Source: Neofusicoccum parvum (Eukaryota > Ascomycota > Dothideomycetes > Botryosphaeriales > Botryosphaeriaceae). From it: 64,000 nt of DNA. The stretch lies in NCBI GenBank assembly GCA_020912385.1, contig CP087216.1, positions 558,001 through 622,000 on the forward strand. The letters run 5' to 3'. A model generated the notes under the pieces. The model was not told the origin of the DNA and made no database searches. It saw only the letters and a list, made by a program, of their open reading frames with translations. This document shows, piece by piece, positions 28,101 through 39,639 of this stretch. The stretch's first letter is position 1. The number at the start of each line of letters is the position of its first letter. The position numbers and the translations under genes are program-made.

Positions 28101-28981
28101 ATTCCTGCTGCTCAAGCGAAGAGCTCGAGAAGATTCCGGAGAAGCGCTCGCCACTCTTCAAAGTGACGGTAGCCGTAAGGCCCTGTGAAGTGCTGGTCAG
28201 CCATATCCTTGAGAAGGTGTTGAGGCAGCGCAAGTCAAACGAGAGACTTGGTGTCTTTCTCCATCGCTAGGAGTCGACGTCCCATGATCTCCCATGCGAC
28301 AGCCTGGCGCAAGACAGGGTCCACTTACGACAAAATTACTGATTAAGAAGATCATGCGGTCGTGCGCATGCTTATTGTTGTCCGCTGCCGTGGGCTCCTT
28401 GGAAGGTACCGCCATTCCTTTCGCTCCAGCAGAACCTCTACCTGCGCCAGCTGCGCCGTTCGATAATGCCGGGTTGGTGGGTCTCTGGGTAATTGGGTTC
28501 GTGCCTGAGGACCAGGCCTTGGGAGCGGGCGCTTTCCTATGGGAGGCAAGGCGTTAGCTGATGATGTCTAGAAGCCGGAGTGAGGATGCGATACGGCCAC
28601 AGAGTGTTCGACACAGCAACGAGGCCGAGTAAGCGTGAATTGGAGATAAAGGAGAGAGATGCAGGCGGGAGCGCAGGCAGGCCAATCGCTACGGTGATGG
28701 TGTAACCGCAAGCTCGGGCGGAGTCGAATCGAACCACAAGCGCGGAGGGGATTCGGCGGGCGAGGGAAGGTCACATTGTGCCACGCACGAGGCTCATTGA
28801 CCACGCAAGGCGGCGGGCGACTGGGAGCTTCTTACCTCTGCGAGGCGTCAATGGGACTGGCGGCCTGCTTGCGCGTGCCGTCCATGGCCTTGCCGCTCGT
28901 TGTCGTCTTCAGCTGAGCCTTGCTGCCACCAGAATTGGCGGCGGGCGAGGCGTTGCCGTTCGTGGCGCTCATGGACGCCAT
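25154..28981 (-). CDS. PBP1: ataxin-2 homologue Pbp1 (Pab1-binding protein)
   Basis: This RNA-associated protein binds poly(A)-binding protein and acts in stress granules, polyadenylation and TORC1 control in yeast. About five exons give roughly 1,080 residues. It starts MASMSATNGNASPAANSGG at 28981. An Sm-like ataxin domain follows (HDRMIFLISNFVGLTATVTL, GERFSGIF, DVKDVVVLNVDNVSM). Then comes the LsmAD domain (WDQFETNERLFGATSNYDEDLYT, KIDRSDPRYKDRAAKAEKLA). A long low-complexity region holds a PAM2-like motif (VKAIEFRPNPAANTFTP) for PABP binding. The C-terminal half is very Gln/Pro/Met-rich (QMPQMPQMPQMQQMM), a prion-like tail. The last intron (donor in GPGP-A/gtaagt near 25413) leads to a short terminal exon ending GQHIPDAGEKVE. 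It is divergent from BUD6. Confidence 0.93.
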
Positions 28982-30108
28982 GCTCGGGTTGGGTGAGGGT
29001 CAATCGAAGCCTCGTCGGAGGAGGGACGCAGGGAGGAGGAGGACCGCGACGGGCCGGGGAGCTCTGGCCTTGGGGCGCCAACGGATGGTGAGGTGCGACG
29101 GCGAGAGGCACGAACACGTGGGGTTGTCGCCGCTGCGGGCACGGCGGAGAGGGAGAGGGTGTTTGGGCGAGGTCCTGGAAAGGGTGTCCTCTGCGTGTGA
29201 GGTGACAGCCCCGGTGTCGTCGAGCCGTTGGTAAGGTTGTTGGAGCGAGCGTGAAACCACGCTAAGCGGAGATCCCTGGCTGCCGTGGGAACTTTCGAGT
29301 ATAAATCAGCTGCGGGCAGCGTCGCCGCACACTCGGCGCAGGCGCAGAAAACGAGGCAGACGCACCGGGCAAATCCGTGCAACCAGTCTGGGGCGCCCGG
29401 GCGATTCGACGGGGCTGCTGGATATGTGTGTGCCTGTCTGTGGGCGGCCAGCTGCTACTCGTTGCACAAAGCAGATAGCGGCCGGCCAGCAAGCTCATGC
29501 GCGCACAGCTCCACCGCCAGCGCGCCCGCTCCCCGGGCACTCGCACCGCCTCCACGCACCCGCCCTCGCCTCAGCACAACGCCTGCGCGCGCGACCACAG
29601 CTCCGAGTCTCTGCGCGGGACGCTGGCGCCCGCTGTCTCGGCCGCGGTCGTGCGGTTCGCGGCAGGCAGTCCGGCCTAGCCACTAGCTAGCCACAGCTCC
29701 GCACGCCCAAAGCAGCTGGGCGGCAGGGCAGGGCGCCGGGCGGCGGAGCCAGCGCTGGCACATGCTCCAGCGCTGGTGCCCTGCCCCGGCCGCAGCCAAC
29801 CACCTGCTGTGACAAAGACGCTAGCAGCGCAACGCTGTGTCTGCCTCTGCTCTGCTCTCCGTCCGCCTGCGCCAGCGCCAGCGCCCGCGCCCCCTGCACG
29901 CGTGTCGCGCTCCTCTGTCGTCTCTCCCGTCGTCCCTCCGCCGTCTCTCGGCGTGGCGCAAGAGCACGCACGCACAGCGCGGAGCGGAGTCTAAGCGACG
30001 ACGCCTCGGGCGGGATCCCTGACCGCTGCCGGTGAAGGCCAAGCATCCGCAACACTCAGCATCCGACACGCTCAGATGCTGCACGCTCGCACCTGCATCT
30101 AAGCTGTC
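28982..30108. promoter_or_regulatory. divergent promoter, PBP1 / BUD6
   Basis: About 1.1 kb between divergent starts, very GC-rich on the BUD6 side. Two copies of the palindrome CCAGCGCTGG lie at 29749-29758 and 29767-29776, 8 bp apart, and are candidate transcription-factor sites. A TATA-like AGTATAAATC occurs near 29299-29308 in the PBP1 half. Confidence 0.5.
29749..29776. promoter_or_regulatory. paired CCAGCGCTGG palindromes
   Basis: Two identical 10-bp perfect palindromes are spaced by 8 bp, giving an 18-bp centre-to-centre distance (under two helical turns). They sit inside a divergent promoter. That they bind a protein is inference. Confidence 0.4.
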
Positions 30109-33100
30109 ATGCAAAGCCCCCCGACCGCGCAACGACAGCATCGCCGGTCGCCCGCCACCGACTCCGACCAGACCGTCTACTCGACCACCTCCAGCATGAC
30201 GCTCGCCGGCGACGAGGCCGGCTCTAGGGCGTCGTCGGCGTCCAACCGCTCCGCCGGCGGCCAGTCGCGACGGCCCATGAACGTGAGTCACGCAGCATCC
30301 GCAGACAGCGCCGCTGGGTGGTCCGCAACCCGAGCTTTGGCTAACTGCGCTTCTTCAACAGCCCCAGCAGCAGCTTTCGCAGATCGAGAAAAGCGTCACC
30401 CACCTCCTAGTTGCTACGAAGCAGCTTCTCGAAACCCTCACGCTGTGGTCGCGCGGCACTGCGACCGAGAGCGAGGTCTCGGACGTCTACGTGCGCCTCG
30501 GGTACGAGTTCAATATTGCCTCCCGCGCCTTCAACGCCATCGGCGTGGACACGAATGACTTGGGGAACGTCCCGGAGCTTCTCCGAGCTATATTGGAGGA
30601 AACCCTCAGCCAAGAAGCTTCGCAGGCTAGCCTCGACCGCTTCCTGCCGAGGATACGAGACATCATCATCAATCTACTGCACGGTCTGAAGAAAAAACAA
30701 CAAAGGCTGCGTCAAAGAAGTGGCAGGGAATCGTCAGGGTCCAATGGGTCGGGCTCCAGACATGCAAGTGTGGGCGAAGAAGAGGCGCAAAGGCAGAGAC
30801 CATCAACCCGCCAGGGCAGCGCGGACCTGGGCCATGACGGTCCTGATCTCCCCCCGCGGACTTCATCTGCTCATGGCAGGTCGTCGCCGAGCAAGTACGA
30901 CAGCCAAGCCGCAAACCCGCGCGTCCGGTCTACCACTGGTAGCCGAGACGGGTTGAACACCTCTGATTCCTCGCTATCAAGCAATGTCGCCCAGAACATC
31001 CCCATAATTGCTCCGTACCCAGAAGAGGAAAGCATGCCAAACCAACCACCGTCGTATCCTGCAGATTTCCCCCCGCCGCCGCCTCCCCCCAAACAACAGG
31101 ATGCTCTTGCGGCGTTGCAGCGGGGTGGTGAGCTGGAGAGAAGGGCGTCGAGGAGATTTTCCGCATATCAGATCCAAAAGCATCTCGGAACTTCTAATGG
31201 AATTCCTATGATACCGCCCAGCCAGAACTCCCCGATACCAAACCGCGGGCGGGATGTTCGCGAATCTATGAACGCCGTCCGGACTCGCGGCTCGCTGCTT
31301 CACAGCCGAAAGCAGTCCACTCAACGTGCAGCTGTGGATGCGTCACCCAGCGCGAACACATTGGCTTCCCGCAGGATTTCCGAAGAAAGCAGCCAAAGTG
31401 ATGCTGCCGCGCCTGCCCCACCGCTTCCGCCTACATTGGAGGATCCTACTCCGCCAACTCCAGATGACAAAGAACCCGCTGAGGAAGAAGTTGGTGAAGA
31501 TAAGCCGGTGGTCAGTGCGACCGTCTCCGGGCCTGTCGACGACGCTCCTGCTGCGGAGGAGCTCGATCGCGACGAGAAGAATTTCAAGCTTCAGGCAGTT
31601 GTCACGCCGACTCGCAGTGGTTCGCGTAAAGTCAAGCCGGCAACGCCTCCGCAAAACCAGGAATTCATCGCAGACCAGTCGCCGCAGCCTGGCAAAGAGC
31701 TTACTCTGTTCTTGCAATACAAAAGCAAGATCAAGAAGTTTGTGCTCCAGGACGGCTACAACGACCTCTCGATGGCTCGCCTGCAGCTTGCCTTTATTGA
31801 GAAATTTGCGTGGAACACTCATAACAACGGTGTTGATCTTCCTGACATCTACATTCAAGATCCAGTCTCCGGAATTCGACACGAGCTGGAGGATCTCAAC
31901 GATATCAAAGACCGCTCGGTTCTAGTCTTGAACGTTGAAGCACTCGACGAGGTGAAGCGCCACTTTGACGATGGCCTTGGTGATATTCGCAAGCTTGTCG
32001 AGAGTGTCAAGAGCGCAGTGACTGAGCAGCAGTCTGCCCTCCAACGAGTGTCCGATCGCCAACAGGAGGCCGCGAAGGAGATGGCTGGCCTGGCCGTTGC
32101 TCCGTCTTCCGCACGGGGATCGATGCTGTCACCTCGCCCACCGGCGCTGAACCTGAAGTCTGGCACCACCGGTCTGAATGATTCTGCAGCTCAGCTTGAC
32201 GAGATACAATCTCTCAGGCGTGATCTTGCAGTTGTTCGGCAAACTTACTCATCATTCGTATCAGATATCGAAGCGAGCATGGGCGCTATTCGCACGAAGG
32301 CCGCTTCTGTGAAGAGTGCAGCAATTGATGCTGAGGTTCCGACTCTGAAGGGCAACACGGGCCGCTCTTACGTCAATAAGGGCAAAACCACGTTGAACAA
32401 CGATTCTGAAAAGATTGTCAGTCGCGTGGATGATCTCCAGGATACAGTCGAGGACTTGCGGAAGGATGTTGTCTCCCGAGGCGTCCGTCCTCTTCCCAGG
32501 CAGCTCGAGACCGTTGCCAAGGAAATCCAGGTCACTACGGCAGAAGTCAAGAAGCTTCAGGAGTTCCTCAAGAAAGAGAAGCCTATCTGGAGCAAGGTTT
32601 GGGAACAAGAGTTGCAGATGGTCATGGAAGATCGAGAGATGCTTACGATGCAAGAGGAGTTGGCTTTGGACTTGCAAGACGATCTGGAGAAGCTCTCCGA
32701 GACATTTGGCCTCGTGGAGCAGGCCACAAAGCAACAAAACTCTGCTGGTTCTGGCAACCGCTCTGCCAGCGGCAGGAACATGCATGCCGTGGCTTTGGAC
32801 GCTTCACTTGATCCGCATAAGGCCAAGGATGGCTTGCTCAACGAAGTTAGGGCTCTAGAACCGAATCACGAAAGTCGTCTCGAAGCTATCGAGCGCGCGG
32901 AGAGAGCAAGGCAGAAAGAGCTTGAGAATCGCAAAGGAGGCGAGTTCCAGAGAGAACTCGGCAAATTCGTGGAGGAGGGCAAGCTCAAGAAGAGCGGTGG
33001 TGTTGAAGAAGTTGAGCGCTTGCGGATCGCTAAGGACGAGAAGATCAGAAAGGAGGTCTTCGAGCTGCAGGCACAGAGAGCTGTGGAAGCCGAGGCGAGA

Positions 33101-33301
33101 CGACAAGCGAAGATCGAAGCCAAACGAAAGGCCAAGGCCGAAGCCGACGCGGCCGCTGCAGCCGCTGAAGAAGCGCCTGCAGATGGCGAAGGTCTCAAAG
33201 CAGAGGAAGAGACAGCCGAGAAAGCAGCTGAGGCAGAGACCACGGAAAACAAGGAGGAGCAGGCACCCACCGAGAATGGTGGTGAGAATGCTTCGGCCTA
33301 A
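30109..33301 (+). CDS. BUD6: polarisome actin-nucleation factor Bud6 (Aip3)
   Basis: Bud6/Aip3 binds actin monomers and assists formins at polarity sites. Exons 30109-30282 and 30362-33301 give 1,037 residues; the intron has a CTAAC branch site. The start MQSPPTAQRQHRRSP is the first ATG of the first exon. The N-terminal helical region (IEKSVTHLLVATKQLLETLTLW, ESEVSDVYVRLGYEFN, AFNAIGVDTNDLGNVP) is typical of fungal Bud6. A Ser/Pro-rich, disordered middle follows. The AIP3 domain begins near ELTLFLQYKSKIKKFVL, with LQLAFIEKFAWNTH and IYIQDPVSGIRHELEDL. A long coiled coil (EVKRHFDDGLGDIRKLVESV onward) includes the actin- and formin-binding part. The C-terminus is a highly charged Lys/Glu/Ala helix (RRQAKIEAKRKAKAEADAA). 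Complete and intact. Confidence 0.94.
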
Positions 33302-35692
33302 TGTCCTGAAGTCTCTCGCTTCGTCTGCTGATAAGGAGTAGTGCATGACACGATCGTCTTTTCGTCTCCGGATGCAGGAGCACCACGCTACAAGACCCTC
33401 CTCAAACCAGCGCGAATTCAAGACGACAGAGCCGAGTCCGGCGATGCCTCTCGTCTCACAACGGTTGCGCCTTCGAACACGCAGCTCATTCGGAGTTACG
33501 AGATGGCGACTGTGACAGCGTTTGCAGAGCTTCATTCCCAAAGTTCAGAAAACTTGCTTGTCAAGCAGATGATCAATCGCTGCCATGCTCGATCGATGAC
33601 CCCAAGACCAGATATCAGCAGTCCTGGCCACTGTGCACGGGAAGGCCAGACCGACCACGGCACCCAACCCCATTTGAAAGGCGGGAATTCACCCTCAACA
33701 CGGCTGGCCCAGCATTCAGCACCGAACCTTCGAAAGACACGGTCGTTTTGGAATAGCATTACGGATTTGGCTAGATGGTGAATCTCAAGTCCTTGCCGCT
33801 TGACCAAGCTGTGTCTTGTCACACTTTTCCGTTGTATTTATTTTTTTCTGTTAATGCTCTTTTCCCCATTGACACGTCTTTGAGCGAGTAATTATTGGAC
33901 GTAAACATTCCCGGCATTTCATGGGGCGTCGAGAATAGTGGTGAGGAGTCTTCTGTTTTTTCTCTATACTCTAGTTGTTCAGTAGTGCACCATGGACCCA
34001 CGGGCTTCATGCGGAAAGGATGAAATGTTTCTTTCAAGATTGAGCGGCAAGGTTGGGTATAAATACACACCCGGGGGTCTCTACCTCAGGAGCCATTAGT
34101 AGATGGGTTCGATTGTATGATTGATTGTTTAATGTTGGGAATGCAGCCTGTGCGGACAGTGGACAGAGCATGCTGCTACATTGGCATTCATGACCTATAT
34201 GCTGTATCGTTGAGACAAAGAGGCCCACAGCTCATGTGCATCCCTCACAATGCCCCAACGCACAGCTTTGTTGATATCTTCCTTTGGCGCTGCGCCGGCT
34301 CTACTATGCGGAACACGCAGAAGCGTGCTTGTTGTTGGAAGGCACGGCTTACTGTACTCGAATATTGCTGCATGTCGTAGGTATACAGGCAGCTCACTTG
34401 ATCATTGTTCCCCAGCTTAAACGGAGCTGGTCGTGTTAGCACGCATGGCACATATGACCAAAGCGAATGCGCGAGCCGCCGAAGCATGGTCCGCCCGGGA
34501 CTTATCAAAAGTGATGCATCCGGACCAGGCGAGTGGCGCGATGGAAGCCCCGGTCCGTGTGCCCGCAGAGCCTGCATCCTTCGCGTGCGTTTGAAGCACC
34601 ACCTACGGCATCAACATGCCGACGGTTCGAGAAACCGAGGCGGCGATGTGAGACGGGACGGCAAGACCGAAGTACGAGTATTCTGCTCACAGCACTCATT
34701 CAGCTCCACCCATCCTCGGCAATCTCGTCAATCTCAAGCTGCCTTGCCCGTTCAGCCCTCATCGTCAATCCTCTCGCCAGTCACCAATAATTGGCCTCCG
34801 GCACTTGTCGACTCACCACACACTAACTTCCGTCAGCGAGAAACCGCCTGGCCGTTGGCGCCGGCTGGCCAGAACCTCTAAAATTAGTCTTGAATCCTTC
34901 AACGCCAAGCTTTCTCCGCTAGCTGCATTGGATCCTCATTGAAATGAGCCCCTGCGCTAGCCGCCGGCACATAATGTTTTCGCCTCTATTTGACGATGGC
35001 ACCTTGGGGGCGCAAAAAAAAAGTCGGATCATGCCACACATTCCTCGGAAGGACGAGGTGTCGCAAAGCCGGACCTGCTGAGGTACTCAGGAGAGTAGCA
35101 GTGCCTGATTACGAGCGCAACAGCCTAGCGGTCAAGCGATTCATTCCTCGGGCAGCGGCAACGCTGCATGCTCATCGTTTCGTCGGCAATGCCCGCCGGT
35201 TGAAGTCCGAATGAAGAAGAAGGATTTCCAGCCGTCCGGCCAAGCTCATTATGCTTGTCTCCTTGTGGACAAGGGGCTGCGAGTAAGGTAGCGCAAGCAC
35301 CGCTCATTCGCTCTCTGCGCCGTCGGCTCCGTCCTACTGGCTCTCACCTCGGCCGCTCCCAGGACCGCGCCAGGATCGTGAGTCTCGAAGGAGCGGCGCA
35401 GCAGGCAGCGAAGCAATGCAACCGCTCCGGGTGGGGAGAGTGCCATCCGCGGCGGTGGCGCCGCCATGTTTCTCGATATAAGATGAGCTGGGTGGAACCA
35501 TGGCTTTTGGGCTTGACTTTACTCTTCCTTCCATCTCGGCTTCACGGTTCCCACTATCTCGACCGTTCGTCTTTCGTTTAGTATTGGGTACAGGTGGTCA
35601 ACTGCAAAGACAGCACTGCCCTTCCGTTCGTTCAATACCATCTCGACTGTTCCTACTATCTCGACGACTTGCCGTCTGCTATCTCTGCAAAA
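33302..35692. other. intergenic, BUD6 to GPI-anchored protein gene
   Basis: About 2.4 kb between two plus-strand genes. It holds the BUD6 3' flank and the promoter of the next gene. A short direct repeat occurs in the leader: ATCTCGACTGTTCCTACTATCT-like text near 35640 resembles a segment near 35550. I see no supportable gene. Confidence 0.5.
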
Positions 35693-36584
35693 ATGCGTTC
35701 CTCCACCGCCGTCATCCTCGCCGCCGCGAGCGCCGCCTCCGCGCAGCAGACCTCCATCCCCATCTTCTACCCCGGCGGCTCCTCCGACCTGCAGGACCTG
35801 AACAACATCGCCGTGTCCATCGTCTCGGTCCAGGACGCCTCGCACACCGTCGTCGCCTTCTCGTGCGTCGACGGCACCAGCACCTCCTCCAGCGCCGCCC
35901 CCACCAGCACCGACAGCGACGACCTGGACGACATCGAGGATGGCTGCGTCTTCGCCATGGGCGCGCTGACGGCCACCGTCGGCCCCGACTCCTTCAACTA
36001 CGTCACCGCGCAGCCGGCCAGCTCGGACTACAGCTTCGACTTCACCATGTCCGTCGGCTGCACCTCCGCCGACAACCAGGGCAGCTGCACCTACTCTGCC
36101 GGCGGCGCCGACGCCTGGGCCGACTACTGCCAGGCCACGGTCGTGGACCCCGTGAGCAAAATTCCTTTCTCCCCCGCGTCTCCATGCCTTCGCTGACGAT
36201 TCTTTCTCACAGAGCGTGTCCGACTATGACGCCGCCCTCACCAGCTGCTACGACGCCTCCACCGCCTCCTCCATCCCCGCCTCGACCACCACCCTCGCCG
36301 CCGACGAGATGACCACCTGGGCCGTGCCCGTCACCGCCGGCGCCGACAAGCTCAGCGCCGGCGCCTCCGCCACCACCTCCAAGTCCGCGTCCGCCACCGG
36401 CAAGACGGCCAGCGGCAGCGGCAGCAGCAGCGCGTCCGCCACCGGCAGCAGCAGCGCGAGCGGGACGGGCAGCAGCACCGCGTCCGGGGCTGCGGCGACG
36501 GAGTCGAGCTCCGCGGCGGCGGCGAGGAGGGGCGGTGCGGCGTTTGCGGGTGTGGTGGGAGGGCTGGTGGCGATGTTGTTGTAG
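35693..36584 (+). CDS. predicted GPI-anchored cell-wall protein
   Basis: Exons 35693-36151 and 36213-36584 give 276 residues. It starts MRSSTAVILAAASAASAQQ, a signal peptide. A mature domain of about 150 residues follows, with several Cys and acidic patches (SFSCVDGT-like, DDLDDIEDGCVFAMG, SVGCTSADNQGSCTYS). Then comes a Ser/Ala/Gly/Thr-rich stalk with short imperfect repeats of GSSSASATGSSS type. The protein ends in a hydrophobic GPI-attachment-like tail, AFAGVVGGLVAMLL. This layout is typical of fungal GPI-anchored wall proteins of unknown function. I recognise no catalytic domain. It is extremely GC-rich at third positions, like its neighbour ITR. It is unrelated in the Cys domain to the GPI protein at 13.6-14.4 kb. 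Confidence 0.85.
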
Positions 36585-37311
36585 AGGCGGGTTTGACGTG
36601 AGAGGTGGGGGCAGGGGGCAGGGTTGGAGGCTTCATGTATCATGCTTTTGAATGTTTTTGATTCCCCGGGATGTAGAGCACGAGAAATCGGGCGCTTTCT
36701 TTTTAATGGATGGTTGGTTCTTTGGATGCTTGCATGTGTTGATGGCGGGGGTGAAGTGGTCGAAGGGTGCGGGCTGGCTGGACGGCAGGACTGTCGTGGG
36801 CTGTCTGCAGAGCTGTTGAAGGGTGGAGTTGGATGGCATACGGTGCCAGGCATCACCCAGGTTGATCGGCGAGGATGGCTGGTTTGACGTCGTGGGCACC
36901 ACTGTAGCGGATAAGCTGCTTTTCTCCCACCTCTCGACGAGTAGGACTCGCATGACGGCCATCAAGGTCTCGCTCCTCCTGTATTCCTGTCGAATACTCG
37001 GATTCCGCAGGTGCAAAAACGAGTTCTCTTCAGCCATCAGAGCACATGGAAACGTGGGATCGTAGGGCCATCCGGTGGGTCGTGATGAAAGCATCAGCCG
37101 ACCAGTCTGCAAGCCGCCGTCGCCCTGCAGCAGCCGGCTTGACTGGAACCGGGGCACGCGAGCGTTCTGGAAAGAAGTTGGTGGCAGATTGGGTCATGTG
37201 GGACGAGCCGTCCCTGGCGATCTCGGCTTCGGTTGCCGCGGGCGAGCAGGCCGGGGCAAGTGACGACGCGCCGCGCTGCAGGGCAGGTAGAGCGCGAGGA
37301 CGGCGAGCAAG
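36585..37311. other. intergenic, upstream of inositol transporter
   Basis: About 0.7 kb between two plus-strand genes, G-rich on the plus strand at its left end. It should hold the transporter promoter. No clear elements were recognised. Confidence 0.5.
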
Positions 37312-39639
37312 ATGAGCGTGACAGCACAGCGCCAGCACACGATCTCGGCCGCCGCTCCTTCTCCCTGCCCGAGTCAGCCTCCTGCTGCGTCGTCGCCGTC
37401 GCCGTCGCTCGCTCGCTCCCTCGACTCCCCCGTCTCTCCTCCGCAACACCTCCGCGACCCCAGCTCCGAGCACCTCCGTCCCTCGCTCCCCTCCGCAGAC
37501 ACGGCCGCCCAGGCCTCGCGCCGCGCTTCCGACGACCCCTCCGCCTCTCCCTATTCCCGCCGCTCGCTCGACCCTCGCGGCTCCCTGTCCGACTTCGAAA
37601 TGCGGGACCTCGGCGCCCCCGACTCGGCCGCCCACGAGCCGCTGATCGCCGGCCGCAGCTCGCGGGACCTGCCCGCGCCCTCCGCCTACGACGACAACGA
37701 CGACAGCGACACGGGCGCCGACACGCTGGACGACGATGTCGACGAGAGCAAGATCACCTCTCCCGGCCCGTTTATCTGGGCCCTGACCTTCTCCGCGGGC
37801 GTGAGCGGGCTGCTGTTTGGCTACGAGTGAGTCCCGCCCCGAAAGCCAGAGAGAAAAAAAAAACGATACGGATCTGTGGAATAAGCATGGGAACTCGGGG
37901 CTGATGGTGAGAGGGGAAACCCGCAGCACCGGCGTCATCTCCAGCACCCTCGTTTCGATCGGCAGCGACCTGTCCGGGCGGCAGCTGACGACGCTGGACA
38001 AGTCGCTGGTGACGTCGGCGACGAGCCTGTTCGCGCTGCTGGCCAGCCCGGTCACGGGCGTGCTGGCGGACGCGTGGGGCCGCAAGCGGGCCATCCTGGT
38101 CGCGGACGTGCTGTTCGTCGTGGGGGCGCTGGGCCAGGCCTGGTCCAGCACCGTGTGGGGCATGATTGTGGGGAGGAGCGTCGTCGGGTTGGCCGTGGGC
38201 AGCGCGAGCTTCGTCGTGCCTTTGTACGTCTCTTCTTCTCCGTTCCGTAGCATTGAGGTCCTGCTGCTGCTGCTGCTGCCACCGCCACACCCTGCCTGGC
38301 CAGCAGCAGCGGCAGAGACTCGAGCAGAGCGTGTGCGTGCGAAGTGAACCCCTGTACTGACGTGACGCCCGGCACCGCAGGTACATCTCTGAACTATCAC
38401 CCTCGCCTTTCAGAGGCCGTCTCGTCACGGTCTCCAGCCTGTTCATCACGGGCGGCCAGGTCGTGGCATACGTGATCGGCTGGCTCTTCTCCACCATGCC
38501 TCACGGCTGGAAATGGATCGTCGGGCTGGGCGCGCTGCCCGCCGCCCTCCAGTTCCTCACGCTGGGCTTCATGCCCGAAACGCCGCGCTGGCTGGTCAAA
38601 GCCAACCGCAAGGAGGGCGCGCGGCGCGTGCTCAAGAAGGTGTACGGCGTGCCGGCCGATCAGAAAGACAGGCTGGTCGAGGCGCTCCTCCGGCGCGTGG
38701 AGCGCGAGGTGCTGGAGGAGGAAGAAGCGGCCAGCGCGCGGCGGCACCCGGCCACGCCCAAGCACGGGGTGCGCGCGCAGCTGGCGGCGGTGCACGACGG
38801 CTTCGGCGAGCTGGCGGGCGTGGGCGCGCACCGGCGGGCGCTGGCGATCGCGTGCATGCTGCAGGGCTTCCAGCAGCTGTGCGGCTTCAACTCGCTCATG
38901 TACTTCTCGGCCACCATCTTCGCCCTCGTCGGCTTCCGCAGCCCCACGCTCACCAGCCTCGCCATCGCCTGCACCAACTTCGCCTTCACCCTCGTCGCCT
39001 TCCACGCCATCGACCGCGTCGGCCGCCGCCGCATCCTGCTCGCCTCCGTGCCCGTCATGGTCGCCGGCCTGGCCCTGTGCAGCCTCGCCTTCAACTTCCT
39101 CGACCTGCCCGACCAGGAGGCCGCGCCCGCAGCAGCTGCCGGGTCGCAGGACGCCAGCGGCTGGGCCGTCGTGATCCTGATCGCCATGGTCGTGTACGTG
39201 GCCGGCTACGCCGTCGGCATGGGCAACGTGCCGTGGCAGCAATCCGAGTACGTCCCTCAGCCCTCCTTCCTCCCCTACTAACGAGCTCGACTTCGACCTG
39301 CGGAAAAAGACTCACTACTGACACCCTCGTAGACTCTTCCCCCTCTCCGTCCGCTCCCTCGGCTCCGCCACCGCCACCGCCACCAACTGGGGCTCGAACT
39401 TTTTGATCGGCCTGACCTTCCTGCCCATGATGGAGACGCTGACGCCCGTCGGCACCTTCGCCTTCTACACGCTGGTGTGCGCCGCGTGCTGGTGGACCGT
39501 GTGGCGCATCTACCCCGAGACAGCCGGGCTGGGGCTGGAGGACGTGGGTGGGCTGCTGAGGGACGGGTGGGGCGTGGAGGAGAGCTTGAGGCGGTGGGGG
39601 GAGAGGAAGAGCAGGGGGATGGGGAGGGCGTTGGAGTGA
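37312..39639 (+). CDS. ITR1: myo-inositol / sugar transporter, MFS (ITR type)
   Basis: This is a plasma-membrane MFS sugar-porter transporter, most like fungal H+/myo-inositol symporters. Exons 37312-37826, 37927-38223, 38381-39247 and 39333-39639 join to 661 residues. A long Ser/Pro/Asp-rich cytosolic N-terminus of about 150 residues precedes twelve membrane segments. Family motifs include GLLFGYDTGVISS (the first intron splits its Asp codon), the loop DAWGRKRAIL, YISELSPSPFRGR, MPETPRWL, QGFQQLCGFNSLMYFSATIF, the second-half loop DRVGRRR, GNVPWQQSELFP (last intron inside it) and the C-terminal ETAGLGLEDVGGLL. The combination GVISSTL with DVGGLL favours inositol over hexose transport, but the substrate is inference. 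Intron 2 carries a (CTG)6 repeat. Complete. Confidence 0.85.
38261..38278. repeat. (CTG)6 trinucleotide repeat in intron 2 of the transporter
   Basis: Six perfect CTG units lie inside the second intron of the transporter gene, so the repeat is not translated in the spliced model. Confidence 0.85.

Noticed and set aside
34100..34120. GGTTCGATTG-type text suggestive of a tRNA T-arm
   Set aside because: The B-box consensus is incomplete and no acceptor or D-arm sequence precedes it at tRNA spacing.
37030..38400. 456-codon minus-strand open frame
   Set aside because: It overlaps the inositol transporter exons antisense and arises from GC-rich third positions; its translation has no recognisable family.
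38397..39406. Long open frames on both strands inside the transporter (281 codons minus, 297 codons plus in another frame)
   Set aside because: Both overlap exon 3 of the transporter, whose frame shows clear MFS motifs.
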